Positions 26,531 to 35,558 of a stretch of DNA of 64,000 nt are shown here, one piece after another. Each line of letters begins with the position of its first letter. Position 1 is the stretch's first letter. The notes beneath the pieces are model-generated. The model made no database searches and was not told the DNA's origin. It saw only the letters and a list, made by a program, of their open reading frames with translations. Made by a program: the position numbers and the translations under genes. The stretch is from contig CAZAEQ010000018.1 of assembly GCA_964484185.1 (NCBI GenBank), positions 18,856 to 82,855 on the forward strand, given 5' to 3'. The DNA is from F1-120-MAGs238 sp964484185 (GTDB lineage: Bacteria > Planctomycetota > Phycisphaerae > Phycisphaerales > UBA1924).

Positions 26531-27985
26531 ATGCAGTATGTACTCGGAATAGTGGCGATCCTTACGACCCTGATAACGGCGGTCGCGATCCTGCACAAAG
26601 TCTGGAATCGACAGACCACTCTGCTTTCCTACCGCAACCTGTTCCTGCTCGGGTTCTTCTTCTTCTATGGCCTTGCCACCACATTCGTGGTGTTCATGGA
26701 TCAGAGCGGCTGGATCTACCAACCACAAGGCCCTGGTTATCTGCCACTTGCAGTCATGACTCCGGGCTTTGCGATCATATTTGTCCTCTTTGCGAAGTGG
26801 GGTTATAGATCCCAAGGGCTTGCAAGACTCATTCCCAGTATTCGCATTCACCCATGCACTGCTTCGATATTCGCCGGCATCATCGTTTGCGAGATCATGG
26901 GCATCATCGGTCTTACTCCGCTTGGTGACTATTTCACAGGTGTGATCTCACAGTCCAAGGCTGGTATGGCGGCGTGTGCAGCTGGCCTGGCTACCTACTG
27001 GCTTATCGCCAAACGCTACAACCCCATCGCCTGGGTCGTCTTCATCGCGACCTTTGTACTTTCGTGTCTGATCTCAGTGGCTGGCGGTACCGATCGCCGC
27101 TTCGTCATTGGTGTGTTTATCGTGGTGGCATGGGTCTGGTACTTCACCACCATGCAGTACCGCAGCCCTTCCTCGGTTCTCACCAAGTTCGGCATTGCCG
27201 GCCTTGCTGGGCTGGGCTTCATCATTTTCTATTCCAACTTCCGAAACGTCGCCATCGAAGATACGACATTCTCCAGGCGCATTGAGCAGTTCACCGAGGC
27301 CGCCAAAGACCCGCTCAACGTTAAAAAAGACACGCTCGGAACAGTGTTCTATCAGGATGCGCCGATCAACACTTTGTACATCATCGAGAGCTATCCCGAT
27401 TTTCAGGAACTGAAGCCCTTTCACGGTTTGATTTTCTTCCTTGTCAATCCGATCCCGCGCGCAATCTACCCGGACAAACCGCTGGGCCTTGGCCACGAAC
27501 TTCAGCTCCAATTCGGCATTGCTGCAAACCTGGGCCCAGGCATCATCGGTCACGGCTGGGCCGAAGGTATGTGGTTTGGTGTCATTGGATACGCCGCATT
27601 CTTTGGTGTTTTGTGTGGTGTGATCGATCGTAAAACGGAAACTCAGGCGAACAACCCATTTTTCCTGGCCGTCTTTGGGTCTTCGCTTGGGAACGTACTA
27701 GGCCTTTGCCGAGGGGAAACCTCCCTCTTCCTCGTGCTCATCGTCACCGGCTGGATTACTACCTGTGCGGTACTCTGGCTTCTCAATGCGATTGGCAAAT
27801 CCACGTTTGCAGCCTGGCCTCGTCTGCATGTAGATAGCGACTATTACATGGAACAGCAGGCGATTGCAGAACAACAATTGCATGAGTTTGAAGCCTACGA
27901 AACCAATGAAGGCCGATACGATCCTGCGATCGCGGCCAACTACAACGAAGACACTGCAAGTGACGAGCACCGATACAGCGCGTGA
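26531..27985 (+). CDS. O-antigen polymerase/ligase-like integral membrane protein
   Basis: From ATG 26531 (MQYVLGIVAILTT) this is 484 residues with about ten to twelve hydrophobic helices. A longer frame from 26378 overlaps the previous gene and lacks a start signal. A large loop (about 230-340) precedes the last helices, as in Wzy polymerases and WaaL ligases. Motifs seen include FLVNPIPRAIYPDKP and GLCRGETSLFLVLIVTGW. The sequence is too divergent to call polymerase or ligase with certainty. Position directly after the double glycosyltransferase and before an EEP-type protein supports a role in polymer assembly in the inner membrane. Confidence 0.8.
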   Translation: MQYVLGIVAILTTLITAVAILHKVWNRQTTLLSYRNLFLLGFFFFYGLATTFVVFMDQSGWIYQPQGPGYLPLAVMTPGFAIIFVLFAKWGYRSQGLARLIPSIRIHPCTASIFAGIIVCEIMGIIGLTPLGDYFTGVISQSKAGMAACAAGLATYWLIAKRYNPIAWVVFIATFVLSCLISVAGGTDRRFVIGVFIVVAWVWYFTTMQYRSPSSVLTKFGIAGLAGLGFIIFYSNFRNVAIEDTTFSRRIEQFTEAAKDPLNVKKDTLGTVFYQDAPINTLYIIESYPDFQELKPFHGLIFFLVNPIPRAIYPDKPLGLGHELQLQFGIAANLGPGIIGHGWAEGMWFGVIGYAAFFGVLCGVIDRKTETQANNPFFLAVFGSSLGNVLGLCRGETSLFLVLIVTGWITTCAVLWLLNAIGKSTFAAWPRLHVDSDYYMEQQAIAEQQLHEFEAYETNEGRYDPAIAANYNEDTASDEHRYSA

Positions 27986-29087
27986 TTCCCGGGTCGGTTC
28001 GACGGTCATTCTGCGCATCCGGATTTTTTTTGCTCAACTCCTGTTCTATCTCGCAGCTGCACTTCTGCTGACACTCTGTCTGTCGCGAATTGTCACGGAC
28101 ACATGGATTATCACTCAGTATGCCTACTGGGTTCCCGCCTGGATGTACCTTGTTGTATTGACCATTGTTCTGGGTATCGAACGGATGCTCTCGGTGAGTC
28201 AACTGCCTCGATGGAGATCGCCATCATGGTGGATGTTGCTTTTTTGTGCTGTGTACACCTGCAGTATTGCCTATTGGGCGATCCCCCGGCGGTCCAATTC
28301 TCCTGCACCGCCGACATCGATCCGGATCGTGCATTGGAATATGTCGTCCCCGGACCTTCTGAATTTCAAGGGGACACTTGCCGATTTCCCATCTTGCAGA
28401 GCCGCAGACATCATCGTCCTGGGTGTCACTGTACCTCAGAACCAGCTTCGGCAGATGGTCTCCGGCCTTGGAAGTGAATGGACTTTTTCCCGCATCGGAG
28501 TGTTCGCGGTCGCGAGCCGGTTTGAAATCCTGGATACTAACCAGTTCGCGCTGGGCTTGGAAATCGGCAGAGCTCGCGCAGGTGAATCAGGCTTCCAGAA
28601 GTTCTACAACGAACAGCTTGCGGATCGATTCGGAATTTCCCGCCGCGAGTTTGATCTTCCTGACCCTGGATATGTTCTGGAATCAAAGTTCCGGACTCCG
28701 GGTCGCGACATCGTTGTTCGACTGATTGATCTTCCATCCAACCCATTTCGCTCGCGCATGGAAATTGGGAAGTCGGCTTCGGCAACTATCGCCGGGCTTG
28801 TGAAAGCGAACATGCTGGTTGCTCAGCCCGAGGTGCTCATCGGAGACTGCAATATCCCCTCCGGCTCTGCATCTCTCAGACACTTGAGTAACGGCCTGAT
28901 CGCCGCCGACTCGATCGCACATTCCGGAGATATCTGGCCGACCTGGCCACGAGCCCTTCCGCTCCTGCGAATTGATCATGCCTGGGTGAGACCAGACACG
29001 GTCGTTTCAAGTTACCACACCTTTGATGGTGGAATCTCGGACCATCGGGGCCAAGCGATTACAATCACGCTTCCGTCCACTAACTAA
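27960..29087 (+). CDS. Membrane-anchored EEP (endonuclease/exonuclease/phosphatase)-fold protein
   Basis: The GTG at 27960 overlaps the end of the upstream gene by 26 bases and gives 375 residues; ATG starts at 27864 and 27906 are alternatives with deeper overlap. Two or three N-terminal helices (about 15-110) precede an EEP-like domain that begins RIVHWNMSS. Later motifs fit the fold: GDCNIPSGS for the D-x-N site and GGISDHRGQAI for the SDH end. The usual catalytic Glu (as in PDIVxLQE) is missing, since the region reads ADIIVLGVTVPQNQL. It may therefore be inactive or act differently. The EEP fold includes nucleases, phosphatases and phosphodiesterases. In this locus a polymer-lipid or phosphate-modifying role is possible but unproven. 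Confidence 0.75.
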   Translation: MTSTDTARDSRVGSTVILRIRIFFAQLLFYLAAALLLTLCLSRIVTDTWIITQYAYWVPAWMYLVVLTIVLGIERMLSVSQLPRWRSPSWWMLLFCAVYTCSIAYWAIPRRSNSPAPPTSIRIVHWNMSSPDLLNFKGTLADFPSCRAADIIVLGVTVPQNQLRQMVSGLGSEWTFSRIGVFAVASRFEILDTNQFALGLEIGRARAGESGFQKFYNEQLADRFGISRREFDLPDPGYVLESKFRTPGRDIVVRLIDLPSNPFRSRMEIGKSASATIAGLVKANMLVAQPEVLIGDCNIPSGSASLRHLSNGLIAADSIAHSGDIWPTWPRALPLLRIDHAWVRPDTVVSSYHTFDGGISDHRGQAITITLPSTN

Positions 29088-29268
29088 TCGCAAAAGCGAT
29101 AGCAACCAGTATTTATGAGTCGGCGCGGTGCAGAATGCGTGGCCGATCGCTGCCGCAAGTCGTGCATCTTCGTTTCTGGTAGCGTCCATGGAATTGTTGA
29201 TAGTCGATAACCATCAAATGCTTATGCAAGGACGATGCGGTCAATCCAACTGACCGATTCATCTTGAC

Positions 29269-31455
29269 ATGGACCCGATCAATTTGACAGTTCGTCAATC
29301 CCACGCAGCATGCGCGGCACTGATTCTGATGGCTGGCGCGTGCGTCGCTCCGGCTCTCGCATTACCTACCAGCGGCGGCCGCGAGAACACCGGACTTCGT
29401 GTCACCGATACTGCCACCGGACGAACCTTGATCTCGCCGAACGGCGCATCCATCGTGTCTGACACGCTCAATCGCACCAACGTCACTGTTGAAGCGGTTG
29501 AGGGTGGCGTGGACATTACGGTCGTCTATACCAATCCTGGCAACGCGCCGTTGCCGCTGGGCATGATCAATATTGGCGGCATCCGTCTTGGTCCAGTGAT
29601 CACCCGCAAGGAACTGCTGCACGACAATCGCGAGTACACGATCAACTCGAACAGCCTCCAGGGTTCATATGGCGCGCCCTCGTACCCAGATGAATCGTAT
29701 AGCCCCGTGAGCGTCTTTGCAGATGACAACTACTGGTTCGGCGCTTCACTGTGCTACCCGATTGAAGAATATGACCACAAGATTGACATGTTCCTGATGA
29801 GCAAAGCCCCAAGTTCATGGGGTGGCAGCGCCAACTGGCAGTTGACTATCCGTCTCTGGGACGACTTGCCAGCGGGACAGACTCGCACCTATCGTGTGCC
29901 CATCCGTTTCACCAATCGCACGAACCACTGGCTGGAAACTCTCAAGCCCTATCGCGAGTACTTCCATGGGTTGTACGGCGATGTTCGATATACTCGCGAC
30001 CCGCGTCCAGTTCGCACATTTGCAATCTCATATCTTGAGTTCTTGAGCGACTCGAACCGTCGCGGTTTCTACAACCCCAATCTGGACCCGGAACGAAATG
30101 GCTACGGCCCCTGGGCCAACTACATTCGTTCGCGCTGCGAAGCGATCGGCTATGAACGCACGATGATCTGGGGTGCGACCGGTTTGTATTACAATCATCG
30201 GGAGGACAACTTCCCGTGCATGATCATGACCGGCGCTGATTCGATTCCGATCATGGCATCAACCCAGTCAAGCTTTTCCGCTATCTCGGCGGCTGGTATA
30301 GACCTTGGCTTCTGGCATGGATACTCCTCGAGCGTTGCACCTGGCGGCTGGGATACCGGACATGTGCGAGTTGACCCGGACAATCCTGAACACATGGCCC
30401 TTGTCTATACAGAGTTTGACCGCATGGCCGCGCTTGGCACCAAGACTGTGGGCATGGACGCATTTGGCTGGGACGTGACTCCGGGCAAATCGCTGCGATA
30501 CCTGAAAATGCTCTCGCAGCGGTATCCGCAGATGCGATTCGTCACCGAAGTTTCGCTTGGCGACATCTACCACGTGTACGCACCGACGTTCATGTTCGGC
30601 AACCAGATTACGACTCCAAACTACCTTGCTGACTTCCTGCTTCCCGGGAACGAAACATGGTGCTTGACTGGTTATCACGACGGTGATGAGGGCGCAGAGC
30701 TGGCAGAGATGCGGCACTTTGCCAGAATGGGCTATGTTCCACTGTCGTCGGGCATTGTGCCGCCGACGCCGGACATACTTGCGGCCGAGACCTGGATGGA
30801 ACTTCCTGAGTCAGTTCGCGCTCCACGCGCAAACGAGAGCGCACGGGCCGGTGCTGGCTCAATGGCAGCCGGCCTTGGCGGCTTGCTCACACGCACGGTT
30901 CGCGGCGCACGTGGCGGCGGCAACGAAGGAAACGGTGTTGAGTTGGCTTCGAGGCCCGGATCGGGTTCTGGCGATGGATCAAACAACAATCTCCCAGCAA
31001 ACTCCGCACCGGCAAAAATGCCGAACCGTCAACGCGTGAAGTTCACTCTTTCGCCCAGCGGTGAAGCAGTACCGGTCGCGAATGGTCCGGTGACAAATGT
31101 ACTGGCGACTGGCACCGTTCAAGCTCTGGCCGCAGCACCGGTTGAGCTTGAAAAGCCAATGATCTCAAGTGAGGTTTCCGGCGGCGGCGCGCAGGCACCC
31201 CGGTCAGTGGGTACCGTGACCGGTTCGCAGCGCGTTGTACAGAGTAAAGGCGGAAACGCGGTCCCGCCATCAGCAAACTTGAAGCGAATCGTTCCGTTTG
31301 TTGCTGCGGGCACCGTTAGAAAACGTCTTGAGTTCAGTGCAAAGGATGCGCGGCAGGCGGTCCTGCCGAACTTGCAACAGGCCACGGCTGCGGTACATCG
31401 CGTTCGTAACATTGAGGACACCGAGCGGCAGAACGCTGCAGCAGACGATAAGTAG
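29269..31455 (+). CDS. Large secreted protein of unknown function, possibly glycosidase-like
   Basis: The 728-residue product has a signal peptide (about 1-32, ending ALALPTSGG). Residues about 40-230 look beta-rich (VEGGVDITVVYTNPGNAPL). The central part (about 240-480) alternates strands and helices, with aromatic and acidic motifs such as GVTYT-like turns, IWGATGLYYNHR, FWHGYSS, GMDAFGWDVTPGKS and RFVTEVSLGD. This is reminiscent of a beta-sandwich plus TIM-barrel glycosidase, but I could not place it in a family. The last 230 residues are low-complexity Ala/Gly/Pro/Ser/Val. There is no dockerin-like tag, unlike most secreted proteins here. It follows the polysaccharide genes on the same strand, and its stop is one base from that of the convergent CNNM gene. 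It may process the polymer extracellularly. Confidence 0.7.
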   Translation: MDPINLTVRQSHAACAALILMAGACVAPALALPTSGGRENTGLRVTDTATGRTLISPNGASIVSDTLNRTNVTVEAVEGGVDITVVYTNPGNAPLPLGMINIGGIRLGPVITRKELLHDNREYTINSNSLQGSYGAPSYPDESYSPVSVFADDNYWFGASLCYPIEEYDHKIDMFLMSKAPSSWGGSANWQLTIRLWDDLPAGQTRTYRVPIRFTNRTNHWLETLKPYREYFHGLYGDVRYTRDPRPVRTFAISYLEFLSDSNRRGFYNPNLDPERNGYGPWANYIRSRCEAIGYERTMIWGATGLYYNHREDNFPCMIMTGADSIPIMASTQSSFSAISAAGIDLGFWHGYSSSVAPGGWDTGHVRVDPDNPEHMALVYTEFDRMAALGTKTVGMDAFGWDVTPGKSLRYLKMLSQRYPQMRFVTEVSLGDIYHVYAPTFMFGNQITTPNYLADFLLPGNETWCLTGYHDGDEGAELAEMRHFARMGYVPLSSGIVPPTPDILAAETWMELPESVRAPRANESARAGAGSMAAGLGGLLTRTVRGARGGGNEGNGVELASRPGSGSGDGSNNNLPANSAPAKMPNRQRVKFTLSPSGEAVPVANGPVTNVLATGTVQALAAAPVELEKPMISSEVSGGGAQAPRSVGTVTGSQRVVQSKGGNAVPPSANLKRIVPFVAAGTVRKRLEFSAKDARQAVLPNLQQATAAVHRVRNIEDTERQNAAADDK

Positions 31456-31456
31456 T

Positions 31457-32851
31457 TCACTTGCCAGCAATAGATCGAACCGGTTCAACCTGGTCCTCGT
31501 CAATGTCTGATCGCTGCAGCACCTCGAGCTGCACCTTCAGCACTCTCATGGGTTCTGCCTCAAGTACGGTCATCTTAAAGTTCCCGAAACGCAATTCCTG
31601 GCCGACCTTGGGGATATGACCGAGGGTAACTGAAACGAACCCTGCGACAGTCTCGTAGTCTTCGTTTTCGGGAATGTGCACACCGAGCACTTTGATCGCG
31701 TCGTTCACCGGATCGATGTACTCACGCGCATCGATGGTGGCTATGCGCGTGGCAGGATCAACCGTCACTTCAAGCTTATCTTCCTTTTGAGTTTCGTACT
31801 CGTCCTGAATATCGCCGACGATCTCTTCCATGATGTCTTCGATGGTGATGATGCCCGCGGTCCCCCCGAACTCATCGGCTACGACCGCAATATGAACCTT
31901 CTTTGCAAGCATCTCTTCCAAAGTCTGGCGTACGGTCTTGGTCTCTGGAATGAAGATCGCGGGTCGCAGGATCGTTGCCAATTCAAAGGTTTTCCCGCCG
32001 CGAGAGCCTTCGCCTGCCAGCCATCGCATGAGGTCCTTGACATAGAAAATGCCAGCGATCGAGTCAATTGATTCGCGATACACAGGAATTCGCGAATGGG
32101 CACATTCACGGATGTACGCGGTTACCTCGCTGAGCGAGTTGGTGAATTCCATCGCTTCGATCTCTGTTCGCGGCGTCATAACCTGACGGGCGTTAAGATC
32201 GCGGAATTTCACCACGGCCTGGATCATTTCTTTCTCTCGGTTATCGAACTGACCATCTTCCTGAGCTTCCTGCACAACCGACATCAACTCCTGCTGCATG
32301 TCGGCGGCCTGGTCTTCATGACTTCTACCCGCGAGGCGCCGAATGATTTCATCGATGAGAGCTTCCAGGCCGCGGACAGGTTTGAAGAGGATGTGCAGCA
32401 GCCTGATGATGGGGGAACAGACATATACGGTGACTTCTGCCGCATGGCGAGAGATTGACTGTGGCACCAGGAACCCAATTACCCAGACGAGCAGGGTTGT
32501 AGCGCCGATACCCAGAACCGCATCCAGCACATCCGGGGCGATAATTGCAGGCTGAGCGCCTGGCGATGCCATGGGGTGGCGAAGAGAAGTGACATAGAAG
32601 ACGAGGGCGACAACTGAAATGAGATTGAGGACGATTCGCAGCAATGCGGCCGCTGAAGCATGCTCATCCGGCTCTTCAATAATTGCATCAACTCGCCGAA
32701 TGGCAGAGGCGTTATTTCTAATGGCAGCGATTTCGACGAGCCGCGCCCGAGACATCTCTTTCATGGAATGAAAAAGCGAACTCAGAACGCCGCCGAAAGC
32801 AACGCTTGCGAGGCCAATCCAGAGCCAGGTTGTGCTGGAAAGTTGGATCAT
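31457..32851 (-). CDS. CNNM/CBS-domain transporter-like protein (HlyC/CorC family)
   Basis: The 464-residue protein has the family layout: an N-terminal DUF21/CNNM membrane domain (about 1-200, several helices), a CBS pair (about 225-350, with MTPRTEIEAM and HIAVVADEFGGTAGIITIED) and a C-terminal CorC_HlyC domain (about 365-455). The VADEFGGTxGIxTxED block is diagnostic. Relatives are linked to Mg2+ or Co2+ export and are often called hemolysin for historical reasons. The ATG overlaps the stop of ybeY by four bases, and this pairing is common in bacteria. Located in the inner membrane. Confidence 0.95.
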   Translation of the reverse strand: MIQLSSTTWLWIGLASVAFGGVLSSLFHSMKEMSRARLVEIAAIRNNASAIRRVDAIIEEPDEHASAAALLRIVLNLISVVALVFYVTSLRHPMASPGAQPAIIAPDVLDAVLGIGATTLLVWVIGFLVPQSISRHAAEVTVYVCSPIIRLLHILFKPVRGLEALIDEIIRRLAGRSHEDQAADMQQELMSVVQEAQEDGQFDNREKEMIQAVVKFRDLNARQVMTPRTEIEAMEFTNSLSEVTAYIRECAHSRIPVYRESIDSIAGIFYVKDLMRWLAGEGSRGGKTFELATILRPAIFIPETKTVRQTLEEMLAKKVHIAVVADEFGGTAGIITIEDIMEEIVGDIQDEYETQKEDKLEVTVDPATRIATIDAREYIDPVNDAIKVLGVHIPENEDYETVAGFVSVTLGHIPKVGQELRFGNFKMTVLEAEPMRVLKVQLEVLQRSDIDEDQVEPVRSIAGK

Positions 32852-33396
32852 GGGCTGGCCCCCTGATCGCTGCGGGCGAATATTGGACCAATTCCGATGG
32901 CCGCGAGAATCTGGTCTTCCAAGGCGTGCATCTGGGCAAACTGGGTATCGTCATGATCGTCGAAACCAAGGCAATGCAGGGTGCCATGGATGATGTATAG
33001 AAGTAGTTCGGACTCGAGGGTGTGGCCGCGGGCAGATGCCTGGCGGCCTGCCTCATCGATATCTAAAAGTAGGTCAGTATCCAGAGGATCATTAGGATTT
33101 TGGCGTAGATCAAAGGTGAGAATGTCAGTGGGACCGGCAATTCCTGAATGGCGCTCATGGGCAATGGCCATCTGACCATCGTCAATGATCTTGGCCCGCA
33201 GCGAACCACCGGAGAGAGCCGCACCCTGAGGGCGGTTACCAAGCTCCACAAGTGCTTGTGCGGCCTGAGTTTGAATTAAAGCGGCACTGAGATTTGAAAG
33301 TCGCCGAGTTGAGTCGAGGAGCTCAAACGCACAACCCATCGCCATTTTCTGTGGCGAATGTGAAAGCTGAGGAAGTGGTTGGAACTGATGCGACAT
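32848..33396 (-). CDS. ybeY: Endoribonuclease YbeY (rRNA maturation)
   Basis: Starting at ATG 33396 (MSHQFQPL) gives 182 residues. The longer frame to 33555 runs into the neighbouring anti-sigma-like gene. The single-domain metalloprotein has the zinc motif HGTLHCLGFDDHDD near residue 140. The usual form is H-G-x-L-H-x-x-G-Y-D-H. Here one extra Asp shifts the third His by one position. GPTDILTFDLRQNPND precedes it. YbeY matures 16S rRNA 3' ends and takes part in ribosome quality control. It is coupled to the CNNM gene by ATGA, and is otherwise separate from the sigma factor genes upstream (155 bases away). Confidence 0.93.
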   Translation of the reverse strand: MSHQFQPLPQLSHSPQKMAMGCAFELLDSTRRLSNLSAALIQTQAAQALVELGNRPQGAALSGGSLRAKIIDDGQMAIAHERHSGIAGPTDILTFDLRQNPNDPLDTDLLLDIDEAGRQASARGHTLESELLLYIIHGTLHCLGFDDHDDTQFAQMHALEDQILAAIGIGPIFARSDQGASP

Positions 33397-33551
33397 TGAA
33401 AGACCTGATGAACATCGTAATGCACTAATATCGGGCTGCCAACCTACGCAATTGGCTTTGGGTGTGAAGATAGCCATCCGGCAAGTCAAAGTATACCGAA
33501 CAGACTCAAAATATTCGTAATTTGTTTGGAGACAATGACTTGCGTACTCTA

Positions 33552-33884
33552 TCAAAATCCTGACAGATCAAGGTTGCGCCTGTCCACGGCACGCTCAATG
33601 TTGACGGGCTGCCAGGCCTCCCCTGACGGAATCGCCGCGGGATCCGCGCGGACAATCGTTTTTGTAAGGCCAGTCTCGTCCTGAAGACTGGTGTCAGAGA
33701 CCCGAGGCCACCAGACGATGGCGCTTATGAGAACCATGGGAATCAGAACTACTGAACCAATTCGAAGCCGGCGCCCCACGCGGCGGCGACGCAAGGAGTT
33801 CTGAAGCTCAATAGGGAACGCCGGTAGCTCGGCCGCCGTGGTACCGGATGCAAGGTCATCAAGTTGGCTATCGAGCTGGTTCAT
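33552..33884 (-). CDS. Small single-span membrane protein, putative anti-sigma factor
   Basis: This 110-residue protein has a short acidic cytosolic part (about 1-37), one membrane helix (about 42-60, IGSVVLIPMVLISAIVWW) and a periplasmic tail of about 50 residues. Its start overlaps the stop of the ECF sigma gene by four bases (ATGA). Size, topology and coupling to the sigma gene are those of an anti-sigma factor. However, no ZAS-type zinc motif (HxxxCxxC) is visible, so the assignment rests on context. Confidence 0.6.
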   Translation of the reverse strand: MNQLDSQLDDLASGTTAAELPAFPIELQNSLRRRRVGRRLRIGSVVLIPMVLISAIVWWPRVSDTSLQDETGLTKTIVRADPAAIPSGEAWQPVNIERAVDRRNLDLSGF

Positions 33885-34447
33885 AGGGGTGCCTCGATGG
33901 TGTTTGGCGTGCGCTGAACCACTTGAGCATCTGTGAGCAGTAATTGCAATTGTTGGCGGGCCTGACGATAGAGAGACGCCGCGGTATTCCGGTTTGTTCC
34001 GGTGGATAGTTCAATCTGGTCGAATGTCAGGCCGGCAACATGCTTAAGGATGACCATTTCCCTCGCTCTTCTGGGCAGCAGGTCAAGGGCTCGATGCAGA
34101 TCAGTTGTCCTGGAATCGGGAGCGATCGAGTTCTGATGCGTCGAGTTACGCTCTCGCTGGAGCCTTCGGCGATTACTCCGCATCATGGAAATGCACTCGT
34201 TTCGGACGCATGAAAGAAGAAAAGGGACTCCTTCTTCAATCTCACGGACGCGCCAAGCCTCAAACCCCAGAATCCGGCAGAACACCGACTGGACACTGTC
34301 CGCGGCCGCGGACTTGAGCGAGGGCGGCAGAATTGCCCTTGCATATGCTTCCATTTTTCCTGCTTGCGCAGTCCATAACGCACGCGCCGCAGCTTCATCG
34401 CCGCGGTGCATGCGTATCAGGAGTTGAGTGATCGGGCAGGGCGCCAT
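33881..34447 (-). CDS. ECF-type RNA polymerase sigma factor
   Basis: From ATG 34447 (MAPCPITQLLIR) this is 188 residues and starts four bases after the stop of the upstream secreted-protein gene. The longer frame to 34495 would overlap that gene. Region 2 is about 15-90 (ADSVQSVFCRILGFEAWRV) and region 4 about 120-175 (LDLLPRRAREMVILKHVAGL, FDQIELSTGTNRNTAASLYR). Region 4 has the usual LPxRxRE and helix-turn-helix. The gene is coupled to a membrane protein that is probably its anti-sigma factor. The regulon is unknown. Confidence 0.9.
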   Translation of the reverse strand: MAPCPITQLLIRMHRGDEAAARALWTAQAGKMEAYARAILPPSLKSAAADSVQSVFCRILGFEAWRVREIEEGVPFLLSCVRNECISMMRSNRRRLQRERNSTHQNSIAPDSRTTDLHRALDLLPRRAREMVILKHVAGLTFDQIELSTGTNRNTAASLYRQARQQLQLLLTDAQVVQRTPNTIEAPL

Positions 34448-34451
34448 TGAA

Positions 34452-35471
34452 TTACTTTGTTGATCCAAGGAGCTTTGCAAACGCCTGACGTTCATCGACG
34501 AATCGCTTCGCAGTCTTGTAAGCCCGGCTCATGGACGGAAGCCAGACCTTGGCAAGTTCACCAAATTCCCCTCCAATACAGCGTTTCTCGATACTTGCGG
34601 ATTCCGCCGTCGGATCTGCGGCATCCCATGCCTTGTTGAGATTTTCATAGGCCCCGCGAAGCTTTGGAATATCGGCTTTGATCTGTGAAGCCGTAAATAC
34701 TGGAACAGGAGCCTTCTTCTCTTCACCTGTGTTGACCTCGCTCAGTTCGTTGACTTTTGCGACTCCCCCGGGAAGGTCGACCTGTTTTTCGATCCAGTCA
34801 GGAAATACCTTTCCTTCGTTTGCAACTGCGGAACGAAGCAGCATGGGGTCACGGTCGCTTGTTGCGCCGAGCGCTGTCATGAGTTCGATTGCGGTTGCCG
34901 GAGAGAGTTTTCCAACTCCAATGATCCTTGTACCCTCAGAGAAACCCAACTCGGCAACCGCAACACCGACCAGCGAGGAAATCATGATTCTGTCAACCGA
35001 GACGTGGTTTGCAAGCCGCAAAATTGCGGCGATACGCAGAGCCGCCTCATCGTGTTTGCCCTCGAGCGAAAGGCGTCGCGCATCGAGCCGCAGCAGGCGT
35101 GAGCATGTACGAATCTGCCCCAGATGTGGCATCAGCGCGAAAGGTCCTTGACTCATGTCTATTCCAAAGTCACAGCGTGGGATGCGAGTTGCCTCAATCA
35201 GCGAGGCAATCAATTCGTTGTTTTCTACCGCAAATTCTGCGTTGACAAGTGCGGCTCGAGCATCTTCAACGGTCAGGATTTTGTCGAAATCAATATCTCG
35301 GAGTTTTGCGGCTCGATCCTGGCTGATCTGGGAGAAGATGACCCAGTAACGCAAGGCGGCGTTGGCGCTGGTTTCTGACTGCGGCTGCTGAAGAACACGT
35401 GCTGTTGCGGGAGCTGTTGCGAATGCTATTGCGGCGGCGAGCATGCCAGGAATCAGATAGGTTGAACGCAT
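34452..35471 (-). CDS. Secreted alpha-helical protein of unknown function
   Basis: The start at 35471 (MRSTYLIPGML) is chosen because AAAGGAG lies just upstream; the frame itself extends to 35579. A signal peptide ends near ATAPATARV (about residue 24). The mature 315 residues are mostly helical, with no Cys pairs beyond a few scattered residues and no tag. I recognise no family with confidence. It resembles the helical planctomycete proteins that contain segments like LLRLDARRLSLEGKHDEAAL, which suggests an alpha-solenoid. The ECF sigma gene starts four bases after its stop, so the three genes form an operon. It may be the target or sensor of that sigma/anti-sigma pair. Confidence 0.7.
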   Translation of the reverse strand: MRSTYLIPGMLAAAIAFATAPATARVLQQPQSETSANAALRYWVIFSQISQDRAAKLRDIDFDKILTVEDARAALVNAEFAVENNELIASLIEATRIPRCDFGIDMSQGPFALMPHLGQIRTCSRLLRLDARRLSLEGKHDEAALRIAAILRLANHVSVDRIMISSLVGVAVAELGFSEGTRIIGVGKLSPATAIELMTALGATSDRDPMLLRSAVANEGKVFPDWIEKQVDLPGGVAKVNELSEVNTGEEKKAPVPVFTASQIKADIPKLRGAYENLNKAWDAADPTAESASIEKRCIGGEFGELAKVWLPSMSRAYKTAKRFVDERQAFAKLLGSTK

Positions 35472-35558
35472 TGACGTCTCCTTTCGTGTTAGAGCTTTCA
35501 TACAGCATACATGCTGGCGAAGCTGCATGAAAGACGCCGCCGAATGTGGTTTATGTGA

